Source: Mycobacterium sp. E2479 (GTDB taxonomy: Bacteria; Actinomycetota; Actinomycetes; Mycobacteriales; Mycobacteriaceae). From it: a DNA stretch of 64,000 nucleotides. The notes beneath the pieces were generated by a model that saw nothing but the letters and a program-made list of their open reading frames with translations, was not told the DNA's origin and did no database searches. Location of the stretch: assembly GCF_001667925.1 (NCBI RefSeq), contig NZ_LZJR01000121.1, positions 1-64,000 on the forward strand, read 5' to 3'. Below are positions 26,082 through 34,057 of this stretch, piece after piece; position 1 is the stretch's first letter; each line of letters opens with the position of its first letter. The translations under genes and the position numbers were made by a program.

Positions 26082-26293
26082 GCAACAAGGAATTCAGCAA
26101 GGGAGACAAAGTAGAGTGGCAAAGCCACGGCACCACCGTCCGGGGCACCGTGGAGGGCAAAATCACCTCCGACACCGAAGCGGCCGGACGCACGGTGCGG
26201 GCCTCCAAGGATGACCCGCAATACAAGGTGCGCAGCGACAAGACGGGCGCGGATGCCGTGCACAAGCCAGATGCGCTGCGCCACGCAAAGTGA
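26078..26293 (+). CDS. DUF2945 (HVA1-type) small protein
   Basis: A 71-aa hydrophilic protein: FSKGDKVEWQSHGTTVRGTVEGKI, then QYKVRSDKTGADAVHKPDAL. This is the DUF2945 / hypervirulence-associated TUDOR-like fold, common next to stress genes in bacteria; its function is unknown. It is coupled to the frameshifted gene by ATGA and followed 31 bp later by the DUF3140 gene, giving a small three-gene unit. Confidence 0.85.
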   Translation: MSNKEFSKGDKVEWQSHGTTVRGTVEGKITSDTEAAGRTVRASKDDPQYKVRSDKTGADAVHKPDALRHAK

Positions 26294-26324
26294 TGCGCCT
26301 CAACAGGATTGAGCGGGGCTTACC

Positions 26325-26657
26325 ATGACAGACGACCGAGAAACCGCCTGGCGACAATTCCGGGACACCGTCAACATGACCGCAGGCGAGCTGGATAAAT
26401 GGCTCGACACCGAGGAATCGAAGAGTGTCGGCGAAAAGAAGGGCGGCGACGAGTCCACCGGCCACGCCAGTGGCCGGCACATCGTCGAGATCCTCGAGGC
26501 CAAACGCGCCGACCTCACCGATGCCGACTACGCACACATGCGAAAGGTGGTCGGCTACGCCAAACGCCACCTGGCGCAACGTCCGCGTGGCAAGGTCGAC
26601 GAGAGTCCGTGGCGATACTCCTTGATGAACTGGGGCCACGACCCCACGAAGTCCTGA
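26325..26657 (+). CDS. DUF3140 domain protein
   Basis: A 110-aa soluble protein: WRQFRDTVNMTAGELDKWLDT, GHASGRHIVEILEAKRADLT, YAHMRKVVGYAKRHLAQRP, and the terminal WRYSLMNWGHDP, which are the hallmarks of DUF3140. DUF2945 and DUF3140 genes are often neighbours in actinobacteria; DNA binding has been suggested for this family but is unproven. Third gene of the small unit starting at 25642. Confidence 0.85.
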   Translation: MTDDRETAWRQFRDTVNMTAGELDKWLDTEESKSVGEKKGGDESTGHASGRHIVEILEAKRADLTDADYAHMRKVVGYAKRHLAQRPRGKVDESPWRYSLMNWGHDPTKS

Positions 26658-26823
26658 CAGTGCCCGCTGGGTGCGGTCGAGCCGCCGCCCGCCGCGGATG
26701 CCGTAGGCTGAGGGCCGCCGATCGCACTGCGAACGCTGCGCGCGTGTTTGCTCTCTGCGTTTGCCCGACATGGGCGAGAGGAGAAACACCGGGGCGCTTC
26801 GCCGGCCGCGATTAGCGGTCGCC

Positions 26824-26843
26824 GATACGCTGGCCGGCGTATC
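26824..26843. promoter_or_regulatory. 20-bp palindrome in front of the second MarR gene
   Basis: GATACGCTGG followed by CCGGCGTATC is a palindrome with one mismatched pair. It ends 21 bp before the MarR start at 26865, where an autoregulatory operator would be expected. Its sequence is unlike the AT-rich element at crtE, so the two MarR paralogues may bind different sites. Confidence 0.5.
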
Positions 26844-26864
26844 TTGCAAGAAGGATGCGGGTAA

Positions 26865-27437
26865 GTGACCAAGCGCGCCGCCGCTGACCGGCGATTAGAC
26901 CGGGCCGAACTCGAGAAAACGATGTCGGCCGACATGCGCGCGATCACTGCGCAATCCGACCGTATTGGCCGGCACTTCGCCCGCCAGAACGATGTCAGTG
27001 GCAGCGACTTCCACGCCTTGCTGCACATCATGGTTGCCGAAACCGCCGGAGAACCGTTGACCGCGGCACAGCTGCGACGGCGCATGGACGTGTCACCGGC
27101 CGCCATCACCTATCTTGTCGATCGAATGATCGACGCCGGCCACGTCCGGCGCGAACCCGACCCCAAAGACCGGCGCAAGACCCTGCTGCGCTACGAGAAA
27201 CAGGGGATGGCCCTGGCCCGCTCGTTTTTCACTCCGCTTAGCGCCGAACTACACACCGCGCTGGCCGATCTTCCCGATCGCGACCTGGCCGCGGCGCATC
27301 GGGTGTTCACGTCGATGATCGAGGCAATGGCCCGCTTCGAATCGCGGCTCGCCGCAACAAATCCCGCAGCGTCAGCCGCCGAGCCGAAGCGCTCTGCGGC
27401 GAAAGGCCGTCGCAGTCCCGCGAAGCGTGGCGGCTAG
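26865..27437 (+). CDS. MarR-family regulator, paralogue of the crtE-linked MarR
   Basis: A 190-aa winged-helix regulator: FHALLHIMVAETAGEPLT, HTH AAQLRRRMDVSPAAITYLVDRMI, wing RREPDPKDRRKTLLR, and a basic C-terminal tail (AAEPKRSAAKGRRSPAKRGG) absent from the paralogue at 16608-17105. The two proteins share long stretches such as AITYLVDR, ARSF and LAAAHRVF. It lies downstream of the DUF3140 gene and its stop overlaps the stop of the convergent glycosyltransferase gene by two bases. Which operators it binds is unknown. Confidence 0.88.
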   Translation: MTKRAAADRRLDRAELEKTMSADMRAITAQSDRIGRHFARQNDVSGSDFHALLHIMVAETAGEPLTAAQLRRRMDVSPAAITYLVDRMIDAGHVRREPDPKDRRKTLLRYEKQGMALARSFFTPLSAELHTALADLPDRDLAAAHRVFTSMIEAMARFESRLAATNPAASAAEPKRSAAKGRRSPAKRGG

Positions 27438-28684
27438 TGCGCCGGCCGCCCGGCAACGCGGCCCAGTAGCCGCTGCTCGATCAGGTCGGCACCGCGGCCG
27501 ACGCCTCCCGTTGCGGCGAGTCCGGCGGCCACCCGGCGCGCTCCGTCGACCATCGTCATTGCCTGGCGCACCTTTGCCCGCAGCCGCGCCTCCGTGAGCC
27601 TTTTGGCCGGCAGGCGGGTACCGCAACGTGCAACCTCCACCCGCCGCGCGACCTCGGCCTGGTCGCGTGCGAATGGCACGGCACACACCGGCACGCCACG
27701 ATCGAGTGCCTTCAGCGTCGTGCCCATCCCGCCATGGGTGATGGCGCAGCTTGCCTTGCCGAGTATGGCCGCGTGCGGCATGAATCGGCGTACCGTCGCG
27801 TTCGCCGTACGTGGCAGATCGGCGGGTATGCCGGCCGGGAATGTCGCAACCACGTGAACGTCCTCGTCGGCCAGCGCGCGCAACGCGATTCGTCCCAGGG
27901 CCTCGTCGGCCTGCCGCAGCGAGGAGGTGTTCACCAGTACCATCGGACGATCGATGGCGTCGATCCACTCCGGTGTTGCCGTCGGAGTGGGCTCGAATAC
28001 GCAGGCACCGATGTGGTGCACGAGGCCGGCCCAGCCGGAATGCGGGTATTCGAACGGCTCACCCCCGACCGCTAACAGCAGTGGCACCCGTCGTAACAAG
28101 CCGTCCACCGATGTCACCGGTGGCAGGCCCAGCTCGGCGCGAATAGCGTTGATACGGGGCAACATCGGCCGGTCGAACACATGCCTGACGACCGGTCGCA
28201 CCCCGGCGTCACGAATGTAGCCGGCGATGCCAGGTAGCGGACGCATACCGGGACCGAAAGGTGGCACCCCATTCGAGCGCAAGTATGGGGTGAACGGCGA
28301 GAAAATCAGCCACGGAATGTTCCCGGCGTCCGCGACCGACAAAGCCCCCCAGCAATTCGCATCCACGATGAGCGCATCCGGCCGGACCTCGTCCACCGCA
28401 CGTCGGAAATCGTCGACCTCCAGCACCGCCCGCCGGCACAGCACGTCGATCGATAACTTCAGTACTCCCATAGCGTTTCGTGCCTGCCAGTCGTTGCCGG
28501 CGATGGCTTCGATTCCCGGGTCAACCGGCTCGGCGTGCACGCCGGCCGATCGCATCGTCGACACGCCGGCCGACATGGTGCGCAGATGAACGTCATGGCC
28601 GCGCCGGGCCAGCTCGGCCAGCAGCGCCCCAGTCGGCAGCATATGCCCCAGGGCAGGCGACCCGTACGCCAGGATGACAGCCAC
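27434..28684 (-). CDS. GT1 family (MGT/UGT-like) glycosyltransferase, possible carotenoid glycosyltransferase
   Basis: A 416-aa GT-B enzyme: N-terminal acceptor domain VILAYGSPALGHMLPTGALL with RRGHDVHLRT, and the C-terminal nucleotide-sugar motif ITHGGMGTTLKALDRGVPV with FARDQAEVARRVE. This is the family of zeaxanthin glucosyltransferase (CrtX) and macrolide glycosyltransferases. The frame is open to 28987, but the start is probably the GTG at 28684, 11 bp after the idi stop. Location between idi and the crt operon suggests a hydroxylated carotenoid acceptor; that is inference. Confidence 0.85.
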   Translation of the reverse strand: MAVILAYGSPALGHMLPTGALLAELARRGHDVHLRTMSAGVSTMRSAGVHAEPVDPGIEAIAGNDWQARNAMGVLKLSIDVLCRRAVLEVDDFRRAVDEVRPDALIVDANCWGALSVADAGNIPWLIFSPFTPYLRSNGVPPFGPGMRPLPGIAGYIRDAGVRPVVRHVFDRPMLPRINAIRAELGLPPVTSVDGLLRRVPLLLAVGGEPFEYPHSGWAGLVHHIGACVFEPTPTATPEWIDAIDRPMVLVNTSSLRQADEALGRIALRALADEDVHVVATFPAGIPADLPRTANATVRRFMPHAAILGKASCAITHGGMGTTLKALDRGVPVCAVPFARDQAEVARRVEVARCGTRLPAKRLTEARLRAKVRQAMTMVDGARRVAAGLAATGGVGRGADLIEQRLLGRVAGRPAH

Positions 28685-28695
28685 GTCGCGCGTAC

Positions 28696-29742
28696 CTAGG
28701 CCACGCGGATGAGGTCGACATCGCGCAAGTCCGCCAACTTGGCGGCCCCACAGCCGTGCAAGCAGATGCGAAGCTCGTCGATGAAGGGCTGCAACCAATC
28801 GACCACGGCGGCAGTCGATTCGATGGCGGCGGACAGCAGCGGCCGCGCCATCGCCACCACATCGGCGCCCAGCGCGATCGCCTTGGCCGCATCCATGCCG
28901 GTACGGATGCCACCGGATGCCACCAATGGAATCGCCGGCAGAACTGCACGCACCTCCACGATGGCGCGAGCCGTAGGGATACCCCAATCAGCCAGGTGCG
29001 GATAGCGCAGTTCGCCGTATCGCACGAATTGTTCGACCCGCGACCACGACGTGCCTCCGGCGCCGGCGACATCGATTCCGGCGACCGGCAATTCGCCTTC
29101 AGCCCCGACGAGTTCCGCGACGGCCGCATCACCGATCCCGTGCCCAACCTCCTTGAGCAGCACCGGAAAGTCAAGGGTTTCGACTGTCCGGCGCAACCGG
29201 CTCAGCGACCCCGAGAAATCCGTGTCGCCGTTGTGCTGCATCGCCTCCTGCAGCGGATTTGTATGCACGGCAAGCGCATCGGCACCCACCCGGTCGAGGG
29301 CCTTGGCCAGATCCGGTACCGCGCTTGTGGTCAGTTGAGCCAGGCCGATGTTGCCGAACAGCAAGACATCCGGGGCCACATCGCGCACCGTGAAGCTCTC
29401 GGCGGCGCGCTCCCCCAACGCACTGTCCAACATGATCCGCTGCGAACCCAGCATCATGCCCAGACCCAGCTGTTGGGCGGCCGCGGCCAGATTGCGGTTG
29501 ATGGTCCGCGACAGCTCGGCGCCCCCCGTCATCGCACCGATGAGAATCGGAGACCGCAGATTGACGCCGAAAAAGCTGGTGGACAAGTCGATGTCGCCCA
29601 GATTTGTCTGGGTCAGCGCGTTGTAGGGCAGTTCGTAGCGGTCCAGCCCGTTCGTGACGCCCGCATAGCCGACCGGCTCGTTCAGGCAGACGTCGATGTG
29701 CCGCCGCTTGCGGCTCTTCATCTCCCCACCGTCAGCAGCCAT
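28696..29742 (-). CDS. fni: Type 2 isopentenyl-diphosphate delta-isomerase (FMN-dependent)
   Basis: A 348-aa FMN/NADPH-dependent isomerase interconverting IPP and DMAPP. Seen: KSRKRRHIDVCL at the N-terminus, SPILIGAMTGGAELSRTIN, LGLGMMLGSQRIM, LLFGNIGLAQ, HTNPLQEAMQHNGD, GIDVAGAGGTSWSRVE, and PLVASGGIRTGMDAAKAIALGA. The ATG at 29742 has GGGGGGACC just upstream. It supplies building blocks for crtE, and is divergent from mmpL with the second 29-bp palindrome in the shared region, so its control is probably joined to that of the crt operon. Confidence 0.95.
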   Translation of the reverse strand: MAADGGEMKSRKRRHIDVCLNEPVGYAGVTNGLDRYELPYNALTQTNLGDIDLSTSFFGVNLRSPILIGAMTGGAELSRTINRNLAAAAQQLGLGMMLGSQRIMLDSALGERAAESFTVRDVAPDVLLFGNIGLAQLTTSAVPDLAKALDRVGADALAVHTNPLQEAMQHNGDTDFSGSLSRLRRTVETLDFPVLLKEVGHGIGDAAVAELVGAEGELPVAGIDVAGAGGTSWSRVEQFVRYGELRYPHLADWGIPTARAIVEVRAVLPAIPLVASGGIRTGMDAAKAIALGADVVAMARPLLSAAIESTAAVVDWLQPFIDELRICLHGCGAAKLADLRDVDLIRVA

Positions 29743-29846
29743 CGCAGGTCCCCCCTCGCATCCGCCACCGCTGCAGCCCCGCGTTCATAATGTCCATAGT
29801 GCCCCCTGTTACCCACCGCCGGCACTGCCACGCAGCGACGCATCAT

Positions 29847-29875
29847 TTCAGTCGGTTAATATTTAACAAAATGAA
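29847..29875. promoter_or_regulatory. Second 29-bp operator, between idi and mmpL
   Basis: TTCAGTCGGTTAA, spacer TAT, then TTAACAAAATGAA. It has the same 13-3-13 layout as 17227-17255, with TTCAGT, TTAAT, TTTAA and TGAA shared. The core GTTAA TAT TTAAC is a perfect palindrome. It ends 12 bp before the mmpL start, overlapping the likely -10 region, so repression is the expected effect. Confidence 0.65.
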
Positions 29876-29887
29876 AGGGTTTTACTG

Positions 29888-31993
29888 GTGATGTGGGATT
29901 CCGTGGCCGCCGCTGTGACGGGCCGGCGTTCATGGCTGCTCGCGCTGGTCACGGCCCTGCTCGGTGTCGCATCCATGGCTCTCATCGGCGGCAACGCCGC
30001 CGCAGGCCAGTCCCCGCGATCCCTTCCACTCGATGCTCAATCGGCGCAGGTCGACTCCCTGGCCAAGCAGTTTCCGGGGGGCGACAAACCCCCGCTGATC
30101 ATTGTGGTCAGCCGCACCGACGGTGGGGTTCTCAGCCCCTCCGATGTCGCCGCCGCCGAGGCCGCACGCACTCGGATGCAGGAGGCGCAAGCCCAAGCGA
30201 TCGCGCCGACGGCGCCTCTGAGGACTTCCTCGGACGCAAAAGCTGCTTTCGGTGTCGTGCCGATCAGCGCCGACATGTCCGGGCTTGCCCTAGCCGACGC
30301 CGTGGCCGCGCTGCGCACGGCCGCGGCCAATGGTCTGCCCGCCGACCTGCAGGCTCACGTGACGGGCGGTCCGGCATTCGGCGCCGACATCGCCAGCGCC
30401 TTCACAGGCGCAAACATCACCTTGCTCGCCGTGACGACGGCGGTGGTGGCGCTCCTGCTCATCGCCACCTACCGCTCCCCGGTGCTGTGGCTGATCCCGC
30501 TGCTCGTGGTCGGCTTCGCCGATCGCGTGGCCGCGGCCGTCGGCACGGCGGTGGCGTCGCTGACCGGGTTGAACTTCGACGGCGCCACATCCGGGATCAC
30601 CAGCGTGCTGGTTTTCGGTGCCGGGACCAATTACGCACTGCTGCTGATTTCTCGATATCGCCAAGAACTTCGGCACCATTCCGCGCATCGCGTGGCGTTG
30701 CGCCGGGCCGTGCGCCGGGCGGGGCCGGCCATCGTCGCCAGCAACGCCACCGTGGTGCTGGCGCTGCTGACCCTGCTGTTCGCGTCCACTCCGAGCACCC
30801 GCAGCCTGGGCGCGTTGGCGGCATGCGGCCTGCTGGTTGCCGCGATCTCGGTCCTGGTGATACTGCCCGCGCTGCTGGCCGCGTGCGGCAGGCGACTGTT
30901 TTGGCCGTTCATCCCGCACGCCGGCGACGACGAAACCCTGGATTCCGGTGGCTGGCATCGAGTCGCGGAATGGGTAGGCGGGCGTCCCGCACTGGTCGCG
31001 GCGGTCGCGATCGCAGTGTTGGCGGCTCTCGGGACCGGGCTGTTGGGCACTCGGATCGGCTTGTCGCAGACCGAGCAGTTCCGGATACGCGCGGATTCGG
31101 TGACCGGTTACAACGTTGTGGCCGAACATTTCCCGGCCGGACTGGCCAACCCGACACTCGTCGTCAGCCCCAGCGACCGTGCCGCACCGGTGCGGCGGGC
31201 AATCACGTCCACCCCCGGCGTCGTCTCGGTGACCGAATCGGGCCGATCGGGATCCGGACTGACGAAGTGGTCGGTGGTGATCGACGCGCCGCCGTCGTCA
31301 AAGCGGGCATTCAGCATCGTTGCCGCGCTGCGAGATTCGACGCGGGCCGCCGAGCCCCGCGCACTGGTGGGCGGGGCCGACGCACAGGCCCTGGACACTC
31401 GTGACGCGGCCACGCATGACCGGGCGCTGCTGATCCCGGCGATCCTGGCCGTCATCCTCATCGTCCTGTACGCGCTGCTGGGGTCGGCACTCGCGCCACC
31501 GACACTGCTGGCCGCAACCATTCTGGGTGCGCTGGCCGCGCTGGGCATGGGCGGCTGGGCGAGCCTGCACATCTTCGGTTTCCCGGCACTGGACAACACC
31601 ACCCCGCTGTTCGCCTTCCTGTTCCTGGCGGCGCTCGGCGTGGATTACACGATCTTCTTGGTCACCCGGGCCCGCGAGGAATCCGCTCAGTTCGGCGCCC
31701 GCGCCGGGATGGTGCGTGCGGTCTCGGCCACCGGCGGCGTAATCACCAGCGCAGGAATCGTTTTGGCCGCTGTTTTCTGCGTTCTCGGGGTATTGCCACT
31801 GATCGTCCTTACCCAATTGGGGATCATCGTAGGCCTGGGCATCTTGCTCGACACGTTCGTGGTACGCACACTGGTCATCCCGGCCCTGTTCGCCCTCATC
31901 GGCGACCGGATCTGGTGGCCGACCAGCCCTACCCGCGCGAAACCCGTTGAGCGACAAACTGACCGCAAACAACCAGAACGGAGTACACCGTGA
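29888..31993 (+). CDS. MmpL-type RND transporter
   Basis: A 701-aa inner-membrane RND transporter with the 12-helix layout: a helix at residues 13-35, a periplasmic domain, five helices, then the same pattern again. The first MMPL motif is GAGTNYALLLISRY with Asn248 where many family members have Asp; the second is LGVDYTIFLVTRAREE with Asp586 present, so the proton relay may be asymmetric. It starts with GTG (or ATG 29891) and overlaps tspO by four bases. No MmpS partner is adjacent. Co-regulation with carotenoid genes suggests export of a pigment or pigment glycoside, which is inference. Confidence 0.9.
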   Translation: MMWDSVAAAVTGRRSWLLALVTALLGVASMALIGGNAAAGQSPRSLPLDAQSAQVDSLAKQFPGGDKPPLIIVVSRTDGGVLSPSDVAAAEAARTRMQEAQAQAIAPTAPLRTSSDAKAAFGVVPISADMSGLALADAVAALRTAAANGLPADLQAHVTGGPAFGADIASAFTGANITLLAVTTAVVALLLIATYRSPVLWLIPLLVVGFADRVAAAVGTAVASLTGLNFDGATSGITSVLVFGAGTNYALLLISRYRQELRHHSAHRVALRRAVRRAGPAIVASNATVVLALLTLLFASTPSTRSLGALAACGLLVAAISVLVILPALLAACGRRLFWPFIPHAGDDETLDSGGWHRVAEWVGGRPALVAAVAIAVLAALGTGLLGTRIGLSQTEQFRIRADSVTGYNVVAEHFPAGLANPTLVVSPSDRAAPVRRAITSTPGVVSVTESGRSGSGLTKWSVVIDAPPSSKRAFSIVAALRDSTRAAEPRALVGGADAQALDTRDAATHDRALLIPAILAVILIVLYALLGSALAPPTLLAATILGALAALGMGGWASLHIFGFPALDNTTPLFAFLFLAALGVDYTIFLVTRAREESAQFGARAGMVRAVSATGGVITSAGIVLAAVFCVLGVLPLIVLTQLGIIVGLGILLDTFVVRTLVIPALFALIGDRIWWPTSPTRAKPVERQTDRKQPERSTP

Positions 31994-32469
31994 ACAGGTC
32001 GATACTGACAGCGACCAGCCTGGCCGTCGCCGCGGCCGCCGGAACCGGAAGCGTCGCCAGCCGAAACACCGTTTCCCCGTGGTACGCGCGGCTTCGCAAA
32101 CCCTCATACCAGCCGACTCGTGCGGCCTTCCCCACCGTGTGGACCACGCTCTACAGTGACATCGCGGCCACGTCGGCGGTAACTATCGATCGGTTCCGCG
32201 CGACCGGGCAGCATGACGAGGCACGCAACTACACCGTGGCGCTGGCGATCAACCTGATCCTCAACGCCGGATGGAGTTGGTTGTTCTTCGGTTATCACAA
32301 ACTCGGCGCTTCCGCGGTCGGCGCCGCGGCACTGACCGCCAGCAGCGCGGATCTGGTGAGGCGCACCGCCCAAGCCACACCCCGCGGCGCGCTGGCATTG
32401 TCGCCCTATCCGCTGTGGTGTGGCTTCGCGACCATCCTGTCCGCGCACATCTGGCGACTCAACCGCTAG
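31990..32469 (+). CDS. tspO: TspO/MBR family tryptophan-rich sensory protein
   Basis: A 159-aa five-helix membrane protein. The family signature is clear: SPWYARLRKPSYQPTRAAFP, VWTTLY, NYTVALAINLILNAGWSWLF and YPLWCGFATILSAHIWRLN. TspO binds porphyrins and in Rhodobacter tunes photopigment gene expression in response to oxygen. The GTG start overlaps the mmpL stop and photolyase follows after 3 bp. Grouping with carotenoid and photolyase genes suggests a role in light or porphyrin stress. Confidence 0.92.
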   Translation: MNRSILTATSLAVAAAAGTGSVASRNTVSPWYARLRKPSYQPTRAAFPTVWTTLYSDIAATSAVTIDRFRATGQHDEARNYTVALAINLILNAGWSWLFFGYHKLGASAVGAAALTASSADLVRRTAQATPRGALALSPYPLWCGFATILSAHIWRLNR

Positions 32470-32472
32470 ATC

Positions 32473-33801
32473 ATGCCGGCACTGTTGTGGTTTCGCCGCG
32501 ATCTCCGGTTGCGTGACCATCCGGCGCTCATTGCCGCGGCCGAGAACGATGAGGTGCTCGCCTGCTTCGTGCTCGACCCGCGCCTGGAAAAGTCGTCGGG
32601 GCAACGCCGCCTGCAATACCTTGGCGACGCACTCCGGCGGCTTCGCGACGACCTTGACGGCCGGCTGCTAGTCACCCGAGGACAGCCCCACACGCAGATT
32701 CCGCGTATCGCCACGGAGATCGGCGCAGCCTCGGTGCACATCTCCGACGACTTCGCACCGTTCGGGAAGCGTCGTGACGAGCGGGTTCGCGCGGCGCTGG
32801 GCCCGGTGCCGCTGGTGGCGACGGGGTCGCCGTATCTGGTCTCGCCCGGCCGCGTCACCAAGCCGGACGGCTCGCCCTACAAAGTGTTCACCCCGTTCCA
32901 GCGTCAGTGGCAAACGATTGGCTGGCGCGAGCCGACGAAGTCGGACGCGACCGCCGCACGCTGGCTGGATCCGGCGCAGCTGCGGGTCGCGCAGCACCCG
33001 ATCCCCGATCCGGGCGCTGCGCGCGAGGTGGCCGCCGGCGAAGCTGCGGCGCGCAAACAGTGGAAGTCCTTCGTCGACAACGGATTACAGAGCTACACGA
33101 AGGAGCGCAACAGGCCCGATCTGAATTCGACCAGCCGCATGTCGGCGCACTTGAAGTTCGGCGCCGTCCATCCCCGCACCCTGGTCGCCGATCTGGACCT
33201 GCACGACCGGGGGGCGCAAGCCTTTCTGCGGGAGTTGGCCTTTCGCGACTTCTACGCCGACGTGCTGCACCATTGGCCGGCCTCCAGCTGGCGCAACTGG
33301 AACGGTGATTTCGATGGCATCCAGACCGACACCGGCGACGAGGCCAACCGCCGTTTCGAGGCGTGGAAAGCAGGCGAGACCGGTTTTCCCTTCGTCGACG
33401 CTGGGATGCGCCAACTGCGCGACACCGGCTTCATGCACAACCGGGTGCGGATGATCGCGGCCTCGTTTTTGGTCAAGGATCTTCATCTGCCATGGCAATG
33501 GGGCGCCGGATGGTTCCTGGACCAGCTGGTGGACGGCGACATGGCGAACAACCAGCACGGCTGGCAGTGGTGTGCGGGCTGCGGTACCGACGCCGCGCCC
33601 TACTTCCGGGTGTTCAACCCGACCACGCAGGGCGAGAAGTTCGACCCCTCGGGCGACTACATCCGGCGCTGGGTACCGGAACTGCGCTCCGCCGACGACG
33701 CGCACCTGCGCAAAGGCGAGCGGCCGGACGGTTACCCGGAGGCCATCGTCGACCACGCCGCTGAGCGCGCCGAGGCGCTGCGGCGCTACCAGAGCATCTG
33801 A
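32473..33801 (+). CDS. phrB: Deoxyribodipyrimidine photolyase
   Basis: A 442-aa class I CPD photolyase repairing UV-induced cyclobutane dimers with blue light. N-terminal antenna domain LLWFRRDLRLRDHPAL; FAD domain with SRMSAHLKFGAVHPRTL, FPFVDAGMRQLRDTGFMHNR, WQWGAGWFLDQLVDGD and NQHGWQWCAGCGTDAAPYF, the last including the electron-transfer tryptophan. It is the third gene of the mmpL-tspO-phrB operon. M. tuberculosis lacks photolyase, consistent with this being part of an environmental, light-exposed lifestyle. Confidence 0.95.
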   Translation: MPALLWFRRDLRLRDHPALIAAAENDEVLACFVLDPRLEKSSGQRRLQYLGDALRRLRDDLDGRLLVTRGQPHTQIPRIATEIGAASVHISDDFAPFGKRRDERVRAALGPVPLVATGSPYLVSPGRVTKPDGSPYKVFTPFQRQWQTIGWREPTKSDATAARWLDPAQLRVAQHPIPDPGAAREVAAGEAAARKQWKSFVDNGLQSYTKERNRPDLNSTSRMSAHLKFGAVHPRTLVADLDLHDRGAQAFLRELAFRDFYADVLHHWPASSWRNWNGDFDGIQTDTGDEANRRFEAWKAGETGFPFVDAGMRQLRDTGFMHNRVRMIAASFLVKDLHLPWQWGAGWFLDQLVDGDMANNQHGWQWCAGCGTDAAPYFRVFNPTTQGEKFDPSGDYIRRWVPELRSADDAHLRKGERPDGYPEAIVDHAAERAEALRRYQSI

Positions 33802-33864
33802 CCGCGATTCGCCATCCTGCCCGTCGGCGTCGGCTCCGCGAACTGACGGGCGCCTTTTCGGAGT

Positions 33865-33884
33865 CGCTAGCTCCCGCGCTAGCG
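33865..33884. terminator. Hairpin downstream of the photolyase gene
   Basis: CGCTAGC and GCTAGCG flank the spacer TCCCGC, giving a 7-bp stem 64 bp after the phrB stop. There is no U-tract, so it may be a weak terminator or transcript-stabilising hairpin. The rest of the 33802-34057 gap shows nothing else that I can name. Confidence 0.35.
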
Positions 33885-34057
33885 GATTCGAGAAGCGGGT
33901 TATAGTGCGCAGACGTTACTGATGTGGCCTGAGTGACCTTTGATGGCCCTTGATACAGCAACGGTCATACCGGCCACCAGACGTTTGCTGAATCGTCGTC
34001 ACCAAGCCGATTGACCGTGACAGGATCAGCCAATTCACCGTCACTCGGGAGGCGACA

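Noticed and set aside
29743..29846. SigF promoter for idi
   Set aside because: A GGGTAA occurs on the minus strand but no GTTT is found 15-17 bp upstream of it.
11785..33801. Recent mobile genomic island
   Set aside because: No integrase, transposase, tRNA edge or flanking direct repeat was seen and base composition looks like that of the neighbours; lineage-specific loss elsewhere is equally possible.
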